From the NCBI RefSeq assembly GCF_016545825.1, contig NC_052616.1:36880192-36944191 (forward strand): a stretch of 64,000 bases of DNA, read 5' to 3'. The notes beneath the pieces are model-generated. The model was not told the origin of the DNA, ran no database searches, and saw only the letters and a program-made list of their open reading frames with translations. A program made the translations under genes and the position numbers. How positions within the stretch are numbered: the stretch's first letter is position 1; each line of letters begins with the position of its first letter. Positions 24,063-36,400 of this stretch are shown piece after piece. Origin of the DNA: Eucalyptus grandis (Eukaryota > Streptophyta > Magnoliopsida > Myrtales > Myrtaceae).

Positions 24063-24435
24063 GACTTTGCGGAGGAGAGAGAGAGAGCAGAGCGGACGTC
24101 GCGAGAGGGAGGCGGAGGAGCGTCGGCGGCGTCGGCGTCGGCGTCGGCGTCGGGTGGGGGCGATGGAAGCAACCAGCGGAGGCGGAGGGGAGAGAGACAG
24201 AGAGGAGAGAGAGGAGAACGGGGAGAGAGACGGACTAGGTCCTCCCGCGCGAGAGGCGCGAAGAAAGAGACTCGGAAGAAAGAAGAAGCCCTCAGTCAGT
24301 CAGTCCGAAATTTTTTCAAAATGGCGCCTGACACGAGGACACGTGTCGTCCTCCGAGCGCCTTCTTGCTTGCCAGGAGAGACGTGACAAAATAGCCTCAT
24401 CGTACCTCTTATTTTCCCCCTCGTCATCCAAGTAA
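24063..24435 (-). promoter_or_regulatory. CT-rich, CpG-rich leader/promoter region
   Basis: The minus strand shows repeated ctctctctc tracts, a (GACGCC)n-like run (about 24,121-24,155) and many CpGs just upstream of the membrane-segment exon. CT-rich leaders of this kind are common in plant housekeeping genes. ORFs predicted on both strands here come from the simple repeats. Confidence 0.45.
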
Positions 24436-24554
24436 AGCTTGTACTTTTTGTTCCCCAGGCTGCGCGGGTCTCCAGGTAGAAAGAGTCAGGACAAAGAGTC
24501 TCTCGTCGTCTCATTGCTATCCCTCCATCATACCCGTAAGAACTCGGTGGAGAA

Positions 24555-25155
24555 TCTAGATCAAATTCGATCAGTCTGTTTTCGAGCATATGTGAACTCT
24601 CTTGCAAATTTTTTAGTTGATCCATTTCGATTGGGTTGTCTCCATACACATGTGAACTCTCGACTTCTGGATCTATTGAGTCATGACCAACCTCGTAGAG
24701 AAAAAGTTTGGATCAATTAACTTATTGTCTCGGAGCGTAACTTTTAAATCGTCCTCTAATTGCTTGCATATTATTCGAAAATCCCCACTTTTTCATGCCC
24801 CGACCCCGCTCGGACTCTTGCTCTCTAATTTAAGGTTGAATTGTGCATAACTCCCATCAATTTGATCAAAATGGACTGCTCCCCATAAGTCAGATGATGG
24901 AAAATAGTTTATGATGATGTCACCTGGATCCAATCTGTAGACCCCTATTCCGCCGAAAGCTTTGCCATTACAATTTTGGATAACGGGAACCGGGCAATGA
25001 TTGCCTTCATTGTTACATACGCCACATGAAATCAATCCAAGAAATTTGTCATATAAATCCTTTGAAGCCATGAAAGATACAAAACCATCTTCAACTGGTT
25101 GAAGCCATTTTGGCATCTCTCCTTTAGGGAGAACAAAAGTAGTGTGAGGAAAATT
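24555..25155 (-). pseudogene. TNL-A C-JID (post-LRR) exon, broken
   Basis: After an acceptor (gtaacag) the minus strand encodes GEMPKWLQPVEDGFVSFMAS, then YFPSSDLWGAVHFDQIDGSY: the C-terminal jelly-roll/Ig-like domain that follows the LRR in TNL receptors and helps bind pathogen effectors. It aligns with the intact exon of TNL-B at 58,277-58,970. An in-frame TGA at 24,793-24,795 and a frameshift near 24,700 break it. The frame resumes as EVGHDSIDPEVESSHVYGDN and similarity ends near 24,555, where the sequence passes into the CpG-rich leader of the next gene. Confidence 0.85.
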
Positions 25156-25474
25156 CTGTTACAAAAAAAGACCGTTAGAAAGCACCATAGAAGAATTCAA
25201 TTTGAGTTTAGTAAGTAATCCTAGTGAATAAAGAGTTCCGTAAATGAGGAGGGATCCATTGATCCCAGCTTGCGTTAAGATAGAAGTCTCATGTGATAAA
25301 AATCATTCCCATAAAAACTATGCTAGCCACCTTCACTACGTAAATATTAGTGTAGGATCACTTTATATTCATTTGGTTTTCTCAAACCTCTGATTTTGCA
25401 TTTTCAGCTATTGCAATATAAAAGCACAGATTGTTTTGAACATATATGTGTGTGCACGAGAGAGAATCTGACCC

Positions 25475-26313
25475 TGGCAATTGAAGCAGTGTCAACCACG
25501 GTCAATCCTCGATGGACCCACTGATCAGTGAAGTTAAATGTCCATTTGTTTGTAGAGATTCGCACCCATTCGCGAGCAGTAAATTTAAAAATGGCGGAAG
25601 CTTGGGAATCTCTTGTAATTGATGGCAATAATTAATTGACAATTCAGACAAATGATCACGCTTACTAATGGATATAGGGAGACTAGTAATATTGTTCCCC
25701 GACAGAATTAACTTTTCCAACAAGGGAAAACAAGAAAGATCCTCAAGAAACTCTACTTGAATAGATTACAATTGAGAAGGTCTAAGACTTTTAAATTTGA
25801 AAGTCCAACCTTCATGCACGGATTAGCTGAATCCGTGAGGTTTGGAAACACGATTGGGCCAAAAGCAGATTTGAAGTATCGAAGTTTTTGTAACTTGTAA
25901 ATATTAGATGGAATGCTTACCGAGTTTTTGCAAATATCTAAGAGCATTGCCTCTAGAGAGACAAGATTTTCTATTGATGTAGGAAGTTCTTTAATAGCGG
26001 TATGTAGTATGGAAAGTTTTCAGGCATCGAGTTCATGTGGGATATCGGAAATCTTTCAAATTTTGAGCAAACAGAAAAGTTGAGATCTCGAAGATTTTTT
26101 GACTTGAGCACGTTTGGAAAACACAAGTTCAGGGCACCATTTAAAATGCAAGATTTGGAGCTTGTCATGATTTGCAATTGACTCGTGGGCTTCTACCAAG
26201 TTTTTGCAATTCCAGAGTTTCAATTCTTTGAGATTTGGAGCACATGAGAGGTTGGGCGTAATAACGAGCGACTTGCAGTCACTCAATTCAATGTACATCA
26301 ATTGCTTGAAGTC
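25475..26313 (-). pseudogene. TNL-A second LRR exon (duplicate), frameshifted
   Basis: Begins after tttttgcag with DFKQLMYIELSDCKSLV and continues with LRRs of the plant TNL type: APNLKELKLWNCKNLVEAHE, FPNVLKSKNLRDLNFS, EFLEDLSCFPLLEKLILSGN and RDHLSELSINYCHQLQEIPK. Frameshifts lie near 26,110, 25,980 and 25,535, where the frame VHRGLTVVDTASIARV takes over from one ending in TGA. It is a tandem copy of the LRR exon at 28,291-28,978, but retains the 3' part that the other copy lost. The splice donor is the gtcagattctctc region near 25,475. Confidence 0.85.
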
Positions 26314-28290
26314 CTGCAAAAACAACAAAACCAACTACCATAAACATTTTGAAAGGGAAAATAGGGTATCCTTATAACGCCGTTGCCACTTCTAAGAATT
26401 TTCATCCTTAGGCCACAATTCTCTTCATGTGGATGGAACCAAGAATCATCGTTAGATTAGGCAACTTGGAACCTACTATTTAGGGTTCTAAGTAAATTTC
26501 TAAACCTACTAATAACTTTTAATCCAACGTTACTATATATTTATAGTATTGAGAAATTACTAAACCCTTAGAAACTTTACCGGTAAATACAAATTTTATG
26601 TGTCTACAGTAAAGCTCACATTCACGAACGAGTTTTACCTAATGATTTAGTTTTTATAATCACATTAGCGAATAAGAGATAACCCTTATCATTTCATTTT
26701 TAGATATTATTTTAAATAGTTATATAATATATACAAAATACACAATATTAAAAGAAATCACAAATAAATTTTTAGCCAATCATCAAAACAGTTAGGCATA
26801 ACATGATAGACCAGTAAAAGATATATCATGATTATTAGAAAATCACTCGTCGGTTTTACAAACAATGGGATGCTATATATCAAACAAAAACTAATCCTAG
26901 CAAGTAATAACATCGTACCATTTAATGTTTGATGCAGTAAATATGACATGATTCTTTTCATATATATTTTCAGACAATTACATTTCGTATTTAAGAATTG
27001 CACGTTACCAAACATGGAAAAAAGACAATTCCTGTTACATTTCGTATTAAGGGCTAGTTAGTTTAAATTTCTAAATTACTCCGATATTGTCAAAGACAAT
27101 TCCTGTTACTTTATAGTTGATGGAGATAATTTATATCACCTTATAATTGGTGAGAACAAATATTGAATTATTAAGGATTGTCAAATTTTTTTGAATGAAT
27201 TAGTTATAATTTATATCACCTTATAATTGGTGACAATTCCTAGTGGCATGCCCCTACGGGATCACTTATATCGAATTACTTGTACATGCACTACTAGCAA
27301 GATGTTTAATAAATATTTAATTACGGGTACTTAGAAATGCTACTCCTTCAGAACTGATTTGAGCAAATAATGATGTATTTTTTACAGCACGGTGCAGGAC
27401 AAATGCCGCCCTTTACAACATACATTGGAAAGCCTACATGACTTGGAGACTACGTGGCCTCTAAGGTTATTTTGAAAGTGAGATATTATGATCAATATAT
27501 CTGACCAACCACATTTAAATTAAATGCTGACCATTTAACAAGCTATTCCTTGGGCGTTTTACTTTTGTATATATGTCAACGGGTTAATTCGTCATGTTTT
27601 TGTTTCCCTTTATTTGACCATTATACAATTATTTTTTGTATATAAAAATGTTTATATGTAAACTAGTGACATAGTTAGAATTAGGCGAAATAGTTTATAC
27701 TAGCATATTTGCATTTTGAATTTCTTCCCTAGGTAGATTTGATTTTGAAATAAAACTACATGAATAGTTTGAGATATTAGGTTTAGAAAGTATCTATCCT
27801 TCTATATATAATAAAAACCTTCTACTTGTGAGGGATTTTAACCTCTTTTTCATTCCTTCCATCCATGATCTTCAGTTGCTCATTTTACAAATATAATATC
27901 CATGGACAAATGCACGAAATCGGTTATTTTATTTTATCTCTCACATATTTCAATATATTAAAAATTGAATTTAATCATGATTCAATGGCCTTCATAAGAC
28001 AAATTTTTTATTTCTGCATATAATGATAGAATTTGTTTGTATCGTGCATTTTACCCGCAAAATGTTTTCATTGCGGATTTCTTATAAAGATGTTTCACTT
28101 AATTTTTCAATGCCAATTATGCTGCACGTTATTTCCAACACAAGTAGTTAACGAGATTCTACAAGAAAATAGAGTAGTGGTTTCTAAAACAGAGGAACAC
28201 CATTTCCTTAGGGATACTAGTGCATACAGCACACAAACGCCCATACAAATGAAGTAGATAATAAAAAGGTCTACGTAGATAAATGCTCAC
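26314..28290 (-). other. TNL-A duplicated intron (1,977 nt)
   Basis: Second copy of intron 3, beginning at the chimeric donor (28,285-28,290) and ending at the acceptor before 26,313. ORFs within it are incidental. Confidence 0.8.
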
Positions 28291-28978
28291 CTTACTAATT
28301 GACAATGTGGACAAACGATCACGCTTGATGGATGTGGAAAGGCTAGTAATATTGTTCCCGACAGAATTAAGATTTTCAACAAGGGAAACAAGAAAGATCC
28401 TCAAGAAACTCTACTTGGGATAGATTACAATTTAAAAGGTCTGACACATTTGAATTTGGAAGTCCGATCTTCATGCATGGATCAGCTGAATTCCAAAGGT
28501 TTGGAAACACGATTTGGCAGAGAAAAGATTTGAAATTTTGAAGTTTTTGTAACTTGTAATTGTTAGATGGACGACTTATAGAGTTTTTGCCCATGTCTAA
28601 ATGTATCTTCTCTAGAGAGACAAGATTTTTTATTGATGTAGGAAGTTCTTTTAAAGCGGTATGTCGTATGGAAAGTTCTTTCAGGCCTCTAAGTTCATCT
28701 GGAATATCAGGGAATCTTTCCAATTTTGGGCAATCGGAAAGTTTGAGATCTCGAAGATTTTTTGACTTGAGCACATTCGGAAAAACATAAAGTTTAGGGC
28801 ACCATTTAAAATGCAAGACCCGGAGCTTGTCATGATATGCAATCGACTTGTGGGCTTCTACCAAGTTTTTGCAATTCCGAAGTTTCAATTCTTCGAGATT
28901 TGGAGTACATGAGATGTTGGGTGTACTAACGAGCGACTCGCAATCACGCAATTCAATGTACCTCAATTGTTGAAAGTC
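28291..28978 (-). CDS. TNL-A first LRR exon, chimeric 3' end
   Basis: Encodes DFQQLRYIELRDCESLVSTP, TPNLEELKLRNCKNLVEAHK, FPNVLKSKNLRDLKLSDCPK and further LRRs. Compared with its duplicate it lacks one base near 28,390 (tttccc for ttttccc) and another near 28,360 (tcggga for tcgggga). The first shifts the frame to TGA at 28,376. At its end the LRR sequence ...TCAATTAGTAAG abuts GTGAGC, a donor taken from exon 3. Its length, 688 nt, would be 690 (230 codons, phase 0) with the two bases restored, matching the phase-0 acceptor at 26,313. Confidence 0.88.
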
Positions 28979-31900
28979 CTGCAAAAACAACAAAACCAAC
29001 TACCATAAACATTCTAAAAGGGAAAGAAGGGTATTTGAATAATGCCTTTGCCACTTTTAATGATTTCCATCCTTAGGCCACGATTCTCTTCATGATAAAG
29101 GAGGCAAGGAGCATCGTTAGATTAGGCAACTTGAAACCTACTATATAGGGTTCTAAGTAAATTTCCTTAGCCTATGAATAACTTTTCATTCAAAGTTACC
29201 ATATATTTAGTATTGAGAAATTACTAAACCCTTTGAAACTTTACTGGCAAATACAAATTTTTATGTATATATAGTAAAGCTTACATGAGATTGAGTCATA
29301 TGGCACGCTCACAAGTGAGTTCTACCTAGCAATTTAGTTTTTATGATCACATTGCGAATAAGAGACAACTCTTATCATTTTATTTTTAGATATTATTTTA
29401 AAGAGTTATATAATATATAATACACAATTTTAAAAAAGATTTCTATTAAATTATTCTAGACAATCATTAAAACAGTTAGATATAACATGATACTCCATAC
29501 TTGACCAATAAAAGATATATCATGATTACTAGAAAATTAAACGTCGGCTTTACAAACAAAGAAATACTATATATCAAACAAAAAATAATTCTAGCAAATA
29601 ATAAAATCATACCACGTGATGTTTCGATACATTAAATATGATACAATTTTTTTTTCATATGTACTTTAGATACTTATGTTTGGTATCTAAGAATTGTGTG
29701 TTAACAAATATGGACAAATAAATAAATTAAGGGCTCGTTAGTTTAAATTTCTAAATTACTCAGATATGATTAAAGACAATTCTATTACTTTATAGTTGAT
29801 GGAGATAATTTATATCACCTCATAATTGGTGAGAACAAATATTTAATTATTAAGGATTGCCAAAAGTTTTTGAATGAATTAGTTATAATTTATAACACCT
29901 TATAATTGGTGACAATTCCTGGTGGCATGCCCTTACGAGATCACTTGTATGGAATTAGTTGTACATGCATTACTAGCAAGATGTCTAATTAAAATTTAAT
30001 TACGTGTGCTTAGAAATGCTGCTTCTTCAGAACTGATTTGAGTAATTAATGATGCCTTTTTTACAGCATGGTGCTAGACAAATCCCACCCTTTACGACAT
30101 ATATTGGATAAGCCTCCACTACGTGGCCTTTCAGGTTATTTGAACATGACATACTGTGATTGATGTATCTGACCAACCACATCTAAATCAAATGCTTGAC
30201 AATTCCACGAAATATTCCTTCGGTGTTTTCACTTTTATATATATGTCAACGGGTTGGTTTGTCATGTTTTAATTTCCTTTTATTTGATCATTAGACAATT
30301 CTTTTTGAATATAAAAGAGTTTATATGTAAACTAGTGACATGGTTAGAATTAGGTGAAACAGCTTATACTAGCATTTTTGCATTTTGAATTTCTTCCCTG
30401 GGTAGATTTGATTTTGAAATAGAAGTACATGGATAGTTAGATATATTGGGTTTAGAAATATTTGAGCTTCATCTACACACACACACACAATTATATAATG
30501 TAATAATAACCTTCTACTTGTGAAGGATTTGAACCTTATTTTTATTCCTTCCATTCATGATCCTCAATTGCTTATTTTACAAATATAATACCCATGGACA
30601 AACACATGAAATCAGTTGTTTTATTTTATCTCTCACATATTTCAATATATTAAAATTTGAATTTACTCATGATGCACTGACCTTCTTTAAAAAAAAATAG
30701 AGAATTCCTTTTGTATTTTGTATTTTATTATCAAAATGTTTCCATTGGAGATTTCTAATAAAGTTGTTTCACTTAATTTTTCAAATGCCAGATTGTTGCA
30801 CGTTATTCCTAACGCAAATAGTTAACGTCATCTGAAAGAAAATAAAGAAGTGGTTTCCAAAACAGAGGAATGCCATTTCCTTATGAATGCTAGAACAGAA
30901 AACACGCATATGGCCATACCAATGAAGTAGGATATAAAAAGGTTTATGTAGATAAATGCTCATGCTCACCTTAAATTGTTTTACGATTTCTGTGATACTG
31001 CCTTTCCTCATATAAAGATTGACTAATTTCTTTGGACCTGATGAAAATTTTGGATTCCAGGGATCACATCCAGTGCAATCCATCCATCTTAGCGCATTCA
31101 GAAGACATATAGGGCCGTGGAAAGAATTACGCACATTGGATAGGATGAGCAATCTCAACTTTCTCATTTTTGTAAAAGCATTAGGATGAATACTTAGCTT
31201 TTTCAGTTTGGGTGGCTCCAACACAATGGCTTTTACAACACAATCTCCCTGTACATACAAAAATATTTAAGTTATGCATATCAAGTAATTGGAGTCAAAG
31301 ATAAGGAGTAGATTTGATCATATTTGCAAGTCTCACCATGTCGCTTGACAAAACATTGGCAACATCATCATATCGCCATAATCTGCTGTGTCTCCAGGGA
31401 TCATGGCGACATCCCTGTCTCACAATATCCTTACCCATTGATTGAATCAGGTCATGCATTTGTAGTCGTCCATCCCACTCATTTTTTATCAAGGACCTCT
31501 CAATGAGAATTTTTAATCCTATTTCTGCCTCAAGATCGCAACTATTGAGGACTTTCTTTACGTACTCACTATTCCTCCTCTTAAAGAAGCATGCAATGTC
31601 AAGAAAAATCTCTTTTTCATTTTCCTCTAGTCCATCATAGCTTATTTTGAGCACATCATTGATTTTACTATTAGGAACTGTAGAAAGTTTCCTTAATGTA
31701 CTCTCCCATTCATCTTCTCTTCTACCACATAAGAAGGAACCTAGCACCTCAAGTGCTAAAGGAAGGCCTCCAGCATGATTCAAAACGCTATCCACCAAAT
31801 CTCTCTTGATTTCTAATTTTTGGTGTGTCGGAAAAGCATAATTGCTAAGCATCTTACAAGCTTCTTTGTCATTCAATGCTCTAACTTTATATACACGATC

Positions 31901-33460
31901 TTGATCTATCCCATGAGAAGTTAGCAAATGTTTATCTCGTGTAGTAACAATGATCCTACTTCCATTACCAAACCACTTGCCTTCTCCTGCCAAAGCATCT
32001 AATTGGTGTTGGTCATCCACATCATCAAGGATGAGGAGAACTTTTTTGTGACGAAGCCTATGTTGTATTAGATTAATACCGGTATTGACACAGGACACTT
32101 TTAATCCTTGTTGCAGTGATAAAATCTCAAATAGTAATTTTTCTTGCAACGGAACTAAATCCTTGGAATCTTTTGAAGCTTCACGAATATTTGCCAAAAG
32201 ACATGAACCATCAAATTGACTAAAAATGGTATTGTAAAGAGCTCTTACTAAAGTTGACTTCCCTATGCCTCCCTGTCCCCATAATCCCACCATGACAACA
32301 TCATCATCAGATCCAAGCTTTAACATTGATTTCAATTCAACCACTCGAGAATTAATCCCAACTGGATGCTTAGCAACATGCATAGGTGGTCGGGCTAGGT
32401 GAGTGGAGGTTTCGTTCACAATACTTTGTATAAGCTGTGATTCATCTCTGACAAAAACGAAAAAGAAGTTGTAACATTATTTTAACAATTTGATTAAGCA
32501 AATCACGGGCAATCACCAACCAAATGACAAAATGGTGCGTCAAATTTTCACAAAATCATAGAAAAACCAAAATGTACTCCCACGCAATCGAATTAGAATT
32601 CCAGGAGCTCCACACCAATCAGTTCAAGCTTCAACTTTTAGTCATCCAAGTGCTTCGTGTTCTTTTAATTTATGCACGATAATTTACTTCTTTTATTTTT
32701 TGACTGCAATGGGGTTTATTTAAACAGTTGATCAAGCTTTTCAAGACTCTGAACCATGCTCAAAATTTTTTGAAACTATTGAGGACCCCGAACCACAGTG
32801 TCATTACCTTAGAAATGGGGTAAGAGTAATAACGCCACTAACATCTTATCCATGGGTCGATCAAGTTTTTTAACATTTAATACTTACAGTCAAGTGTGTG
32901 TCGAATATATATTTATATTTTCATAGTCTTTATACTCATTTGTAAACATAAGTTTCTTACACAAAATATAAATTCCATTCAACTTACTCATCATTGAAAT
33001 GCCACCCAGATAAGCTACCGGCGTCAAAAAGAGCTTTCTTCCATTTTCTCACTTCCTCCGAATCCTTCCCGAATTTGGACTCATGCTTAGCCAGAGCTCT
33101 CCCATAACTCTCTCTCCCCCCTCTCACTTCTTTTGGGTCCACTTTGTAAAACACCGGTAGAACAATGAGGTCCCTTTGCTCCTTGCACTCCATAATCTTC
33201 ACCACCTCTTCCAAGCACCATTTTGAGGAAGCATAATCCTCTGAAAAAACGATGATTGCGATGTGCGATTGCTCAATGGCCTTCATGAGTACCGGCGATA
33301 TTTGGTCACCCTTCCTCAGTTCCTCACTATCCTCGAAAGTGTTTATTCCATTATGAACTAACGCTTTGTACAGATGACTGAGGAAGTTCTTACGTACATC
33401 TGTGCCTCTGAAACTCAAGAAGACATCGTGAATCCTTTTGCGTTTCATTGAGGAAGCCAT
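28376..33460 (-). CDS. TNL-A: TIR-NB-ARC-LRR receptor, truncated frame of 821 codons
   Basis: Spliced from 33,460-32,988, 32,447-31,337, 31,248-30,970 and 28,978-28,376; all junctions have GT/AG and the phases join without a break (473 + 1,111 + 279 nt = 621 codons, plus 200). The start is the ATG of MASSMKRKR; there is no stop before the TGA at 28,376-28,378. Order: TIR (residues ~10-157), NB-ARC (~180-520), first LRR-side exon, then LRRs. Intracellular immune receptors of this class detect effectors and signal through TIR NADase activity and EDS1. Full-length TNLs are longer; here a missing base at 28,390 ends the protein inside the LRR, so it would lack the C-JID. It could act as a truncated receptor, or be a pseudogene or a sequence-error victim. 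Confidence 0.75.
28979..30969 (-). other. TNL-A intron 3 (1,991 nt)
   Basis: AT-rich intron with a short (AC)n tract near 30,474-30,489. It matches the intron at 26,314-28,290 along its length and holds no ORF or transposon that I can delimit. Confidence 0.8.
30970..31248 (-). CDS. TNL-A exon 3 (279 nt, NB-ARC/LRR linker)
   Basis: Encodes 93 residues, GDCVVKAIVLEPPKLKKLSI through AFTKMRKLRLLILSNV to EIVKQFK, the conserved linker and first LRRs of TNLs. TNL-B has an exon of identical length (62,235-62,513). Its donor AAG|GTGAGC (GT at 30,969-30,968) is the one copied at the LRR duplication breakpoint. Confidence 0.92.
31337..32447 (-). CDS. TNL-A exon 2: NB-ARC nucleotide-binding domain
   Basis: P-loop GLWGQGGIGKS (residues 211-221, Lys220), with Ser where Thr is more usual; RNBS-A FDGSCLLANIREASK; kinase-2 VLLILDDVDD (~293-302); RNBS-B GSRIIVTTRDKHLL; GLPLALEVLGSFL; EIFLDIACFFK (RNBS-D of TNLs); and MHDL at ~488. 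All nucleotide-binding and switch motifs are present, so the domain could be functional. It is flanked by a 540 nt intron upstream and an 88 nt intron downstream. Confidence 0.93.
32988..33460 (-). CDS. TNL-A exon 1: TIR domain
   Basis: Encodes the classic TIR landmarks: VFLSFRGTDVRKNFLSHLY (residues 13-31), the EELRKGDQISPVL helix, IAIIVFSEDYASSKWCLEEV with the catalytic Glu near residue 84, and LIVLPVFYKVDP. Ends at the donor GTAAGT (32,982-32,987) in codon 158. Sound throughout, with no stop or missing motif. Confidence 0.93.
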
Positions 33461-36400
33461 TGTATGATGGAGTTCAACAATGAGCAACAACTACTAGCTT
33501 AAGATTTGGTAGAATGTAATGTTTTCAGGTACTTCGTTCACCACTTGGTCTTCTTGTTGATTTATTCTTGTAGCAAACGACAAAGATGCACGACTTTTTT
33601 TAGTACTTTGGCAAATGATGTGCTTGAGGATGGACCAAGACATTTAAAGGTGTGAACACATGGACTTTTTTTCATAAAGGACTGCCTGCCACTGCATTAT
33701 TCGGATTATCTTATTGACTCAAGCTTCCCTGTGGCCGACAAAATCATTGCACAGATTGAGAAACAACTCTAGGGGATGGGTTCTCGTAATCTAGGTCATA
33801 GGCTCACCCATGACTTTGGTGGTCTTCCTCGAAATTTCATCCCCAACTTCTGAGTAACAGTTTTTTCCCTTGCTATATGATAATAACACATAAGTACTCA
33901 AGAAATACATAATTACCCGCACAATCAAGTGTACCGGCAAAAAATAATAACATGTCTATTACTAATAGTAGAACTTTGGAAAAGCATGGTGCTTAAAAAT
34001 GAACCAAGATATCTAATTAGTGTGAACACATGGATTCTTGTGATCTGGTTGTAGGCTTAATAATTAGATGAACTTCGTTGGCTTCCTCGAAATTGCATCC
34101 CCAACCTCTGAGTGGCTTCTTCTTTACTAACCAATAAGTTAACACGACTTCTCAAACGAAATATAATAAATATGACCACAATTCATTCCCTCAATCCAAT
34201 AATCACAACATTCTTCACTAAAGTCCAAATAATCCATTTTTCGAAGTTTTATACCTCCAACCTTGCATTGATGCATAAATTTTTGCTTGGAGACTTGTCA
34301 TTTATTTTGTGAGAAAATTAAGAATTGAGCTCGTTGATAGCAATATTATTGGATCCTTAAACAAAATCATTTGCTTAGCTTAATCCCACACTCGCATCTT
34401 TCATTGTATTTCTCTTCATTCAGACCATAGACACATCTATGTTTAGGCACAATGCATGTAAATTAATCAAGGCTTGTCTGCGTCCGACATGCGAGACGAA
34501 CTAAAATTGACAACTTCAAAATCGTGGTAGTTATTGGACACAACTCCAAGATGGTGGAATTGGTCCTAACCCCTTACTGTAGAGTTGGATATGATTCGGA
34601 CAAGGTGGATCACAACGCCATGAACTGTGGAAGTTTGGATCAAAGACCTTCAAGATGAGGATTAGATGAGTCGAGACCGGCCAAGAGAGGGGACTGTTAC
34701 AGTAAAAGACACTCATAGATGGACCCTCGGTTGATGGCCAAAAACAAAGAGCAAACCATATGATCTGGAATTTCAAAAGATTGATTCGGTCAAGTGAGCT
34801 GGCCAGGGATGAGATAAGAGGAGGGACACTGGAAGCGGGTCATTTGGCGATTGATTAAGGAAAATCTGTCCGTGAGCTTTGGAGACAGAATGAGAAAAGG
34901 ATTCGGTGGTTATTTTTTTTTTTTTTTAAAGAGATAAATGCGAGAGATGGGGCCCTTTGAAAAAGTAGAACCTATCGTGAGCTTCAAGTGCAGGATGGCT
35001 TTCGGTGATGCAGAAAGAGAATTGAGCGTGAGTTGGAAAGTGATGGAAAACCGGAATCGGACAAGATTCGAAAGCGGTGAGTGGAAGAAAAAGCTGGAGA
35101 GTCAAAAAGGTGTAGGATTCGGTGATCTTGAGAAAGAACAAGAAGCCAGCGACGCACGCAAGGGGACTACAATTCACGCACCCTGCTAATCCGCTTATCA
35201 TGGTAAAGCCTGCTGATTCCTTCTCTTTCTTGTTCATGTTTTCATTTGATCAGAACCAAATTCCATGTTCGCCACTCTTGCTATTTATTTGCAGAGTCCC
35301 AAAGCCATGAATGTGTGAATACTAAGGTGTTCGTGTAAAGTAGCACGAGTTCGGAATTTCCATGATGGTTTCTAAATTCCACGATTCATTTTCCACTATA
35401 TTTTGATCCGACATTCATTATGTGTTAAACCTTTTAATAACAAACATTTTATTGCACCATTTACAATTATCTAGATATATATTGAAAAATCAAAACATAG
35501 AAATTACATATTGAACTTAAATCACACAAGTTCATGCTATGGTATAGAATTTACCATCATATCAAATTTCTTAAAAATCATTTCAACATCTTTCTTATGT
35601 GTTATAGTATCTGTACTCTTTGTCGTAGGATTTGTCTTTAAAATATTAGTGTTTGTGAGGGATTTGCAGTCTTAAAAAATGAAGCAATATGTATTCCCAT
35701 GTTGCACGTGATCAAGCAAACAAGTTGTGTTCAAGCCTTGTGAAAATTTTACGCTTTAGGCATATTAAAAATATATGATATAATAAAAAATTTCTGTAAA
35801 TCTCATTAATGTTGTATTTGTATGTGGTGAATAAATAGTTTATATTTGTTTTATCACATAACTCAAATCTTTTGGAGATTAAAATTCTAAATAATTGAAG
35901 TACCGTGGACTCAAATAGAAATTGGTACAGCTAAATTGTTAAGCATCCATAATGTCTTATGCTGAATTATGTAAATCAACATTGTTGACAATACGTAGTT
36001 TTTACTCCCGTTTATATTTAAATTCTCCATTCTCTATCGTATAAACACAATGGGCAAGGGATAAATCAGATTTGCATAGAGTGACACATATTGATATTTC
36101 TTAAATGGATGTACTGTTTCAACCAATTTACAAAATTAATGAGCCAGCAATGGCTCATCCACGATTGCTTGTTTTTTCGTGAGAAAATGTTAGACGCTTT
36201 CGAAGCATCAACCACCTACTGCAATTATTTGGTCTATTTCCACATGCATTTCCCCACTGTAATTATTCCGTCTTCAATCTTCTTCGCTTCGAGTCCTAGG
36301 TGCTTTTCACAACCAAAAATCCAATCTTGGAGGCTGTTACTTGCGTCTAATAAGTAAGAAATTATTAAATAAAAAATATACATGATAAACTAAATCTAAA

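Larger units (their letters stand above)
25640..30970 (-). repeat. Tandem duplication of LRR exon plus intron (~2.67 kb unit)
   Basis: The DNA at about 25,640-28,290 and 28,291-30,970 is the same unit twice: LRR exon, its acceptor (caaaaacaacaaaaccaac), the ~2 kb intron (1,977 and 1,991 nt) and the donor-side sequence (atttccttaKggatRctag...). Acceptor to acceptor is 2,665 bp. The breakpoint at 28,290/28,291 joins LRR coding sequence directly to the splice donor that normally ends the preceding 279 nt exon. TNL-B has only one copy, so the duplication is derived in TNL-A. Confidence 0.92.

Noticed and set aside
24067..24435. Arginine/glutamate-rich ORF on the plus strand and aspartate/alanine-rich ORF on the minus strand
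   Set aside because: Both arise from CT-rich and GACGCC-type simple repeats in a leader region.
30474..30489. Short (AC)n tract in a TNL-A intron as a regulatory element
   Set aside because: It is a simple repeat with no other support.
34926..35310. Overlapping ORFs on both strands upstream of TNL-A
   Set aside because: No motif, and open on both strands; treated as chance.
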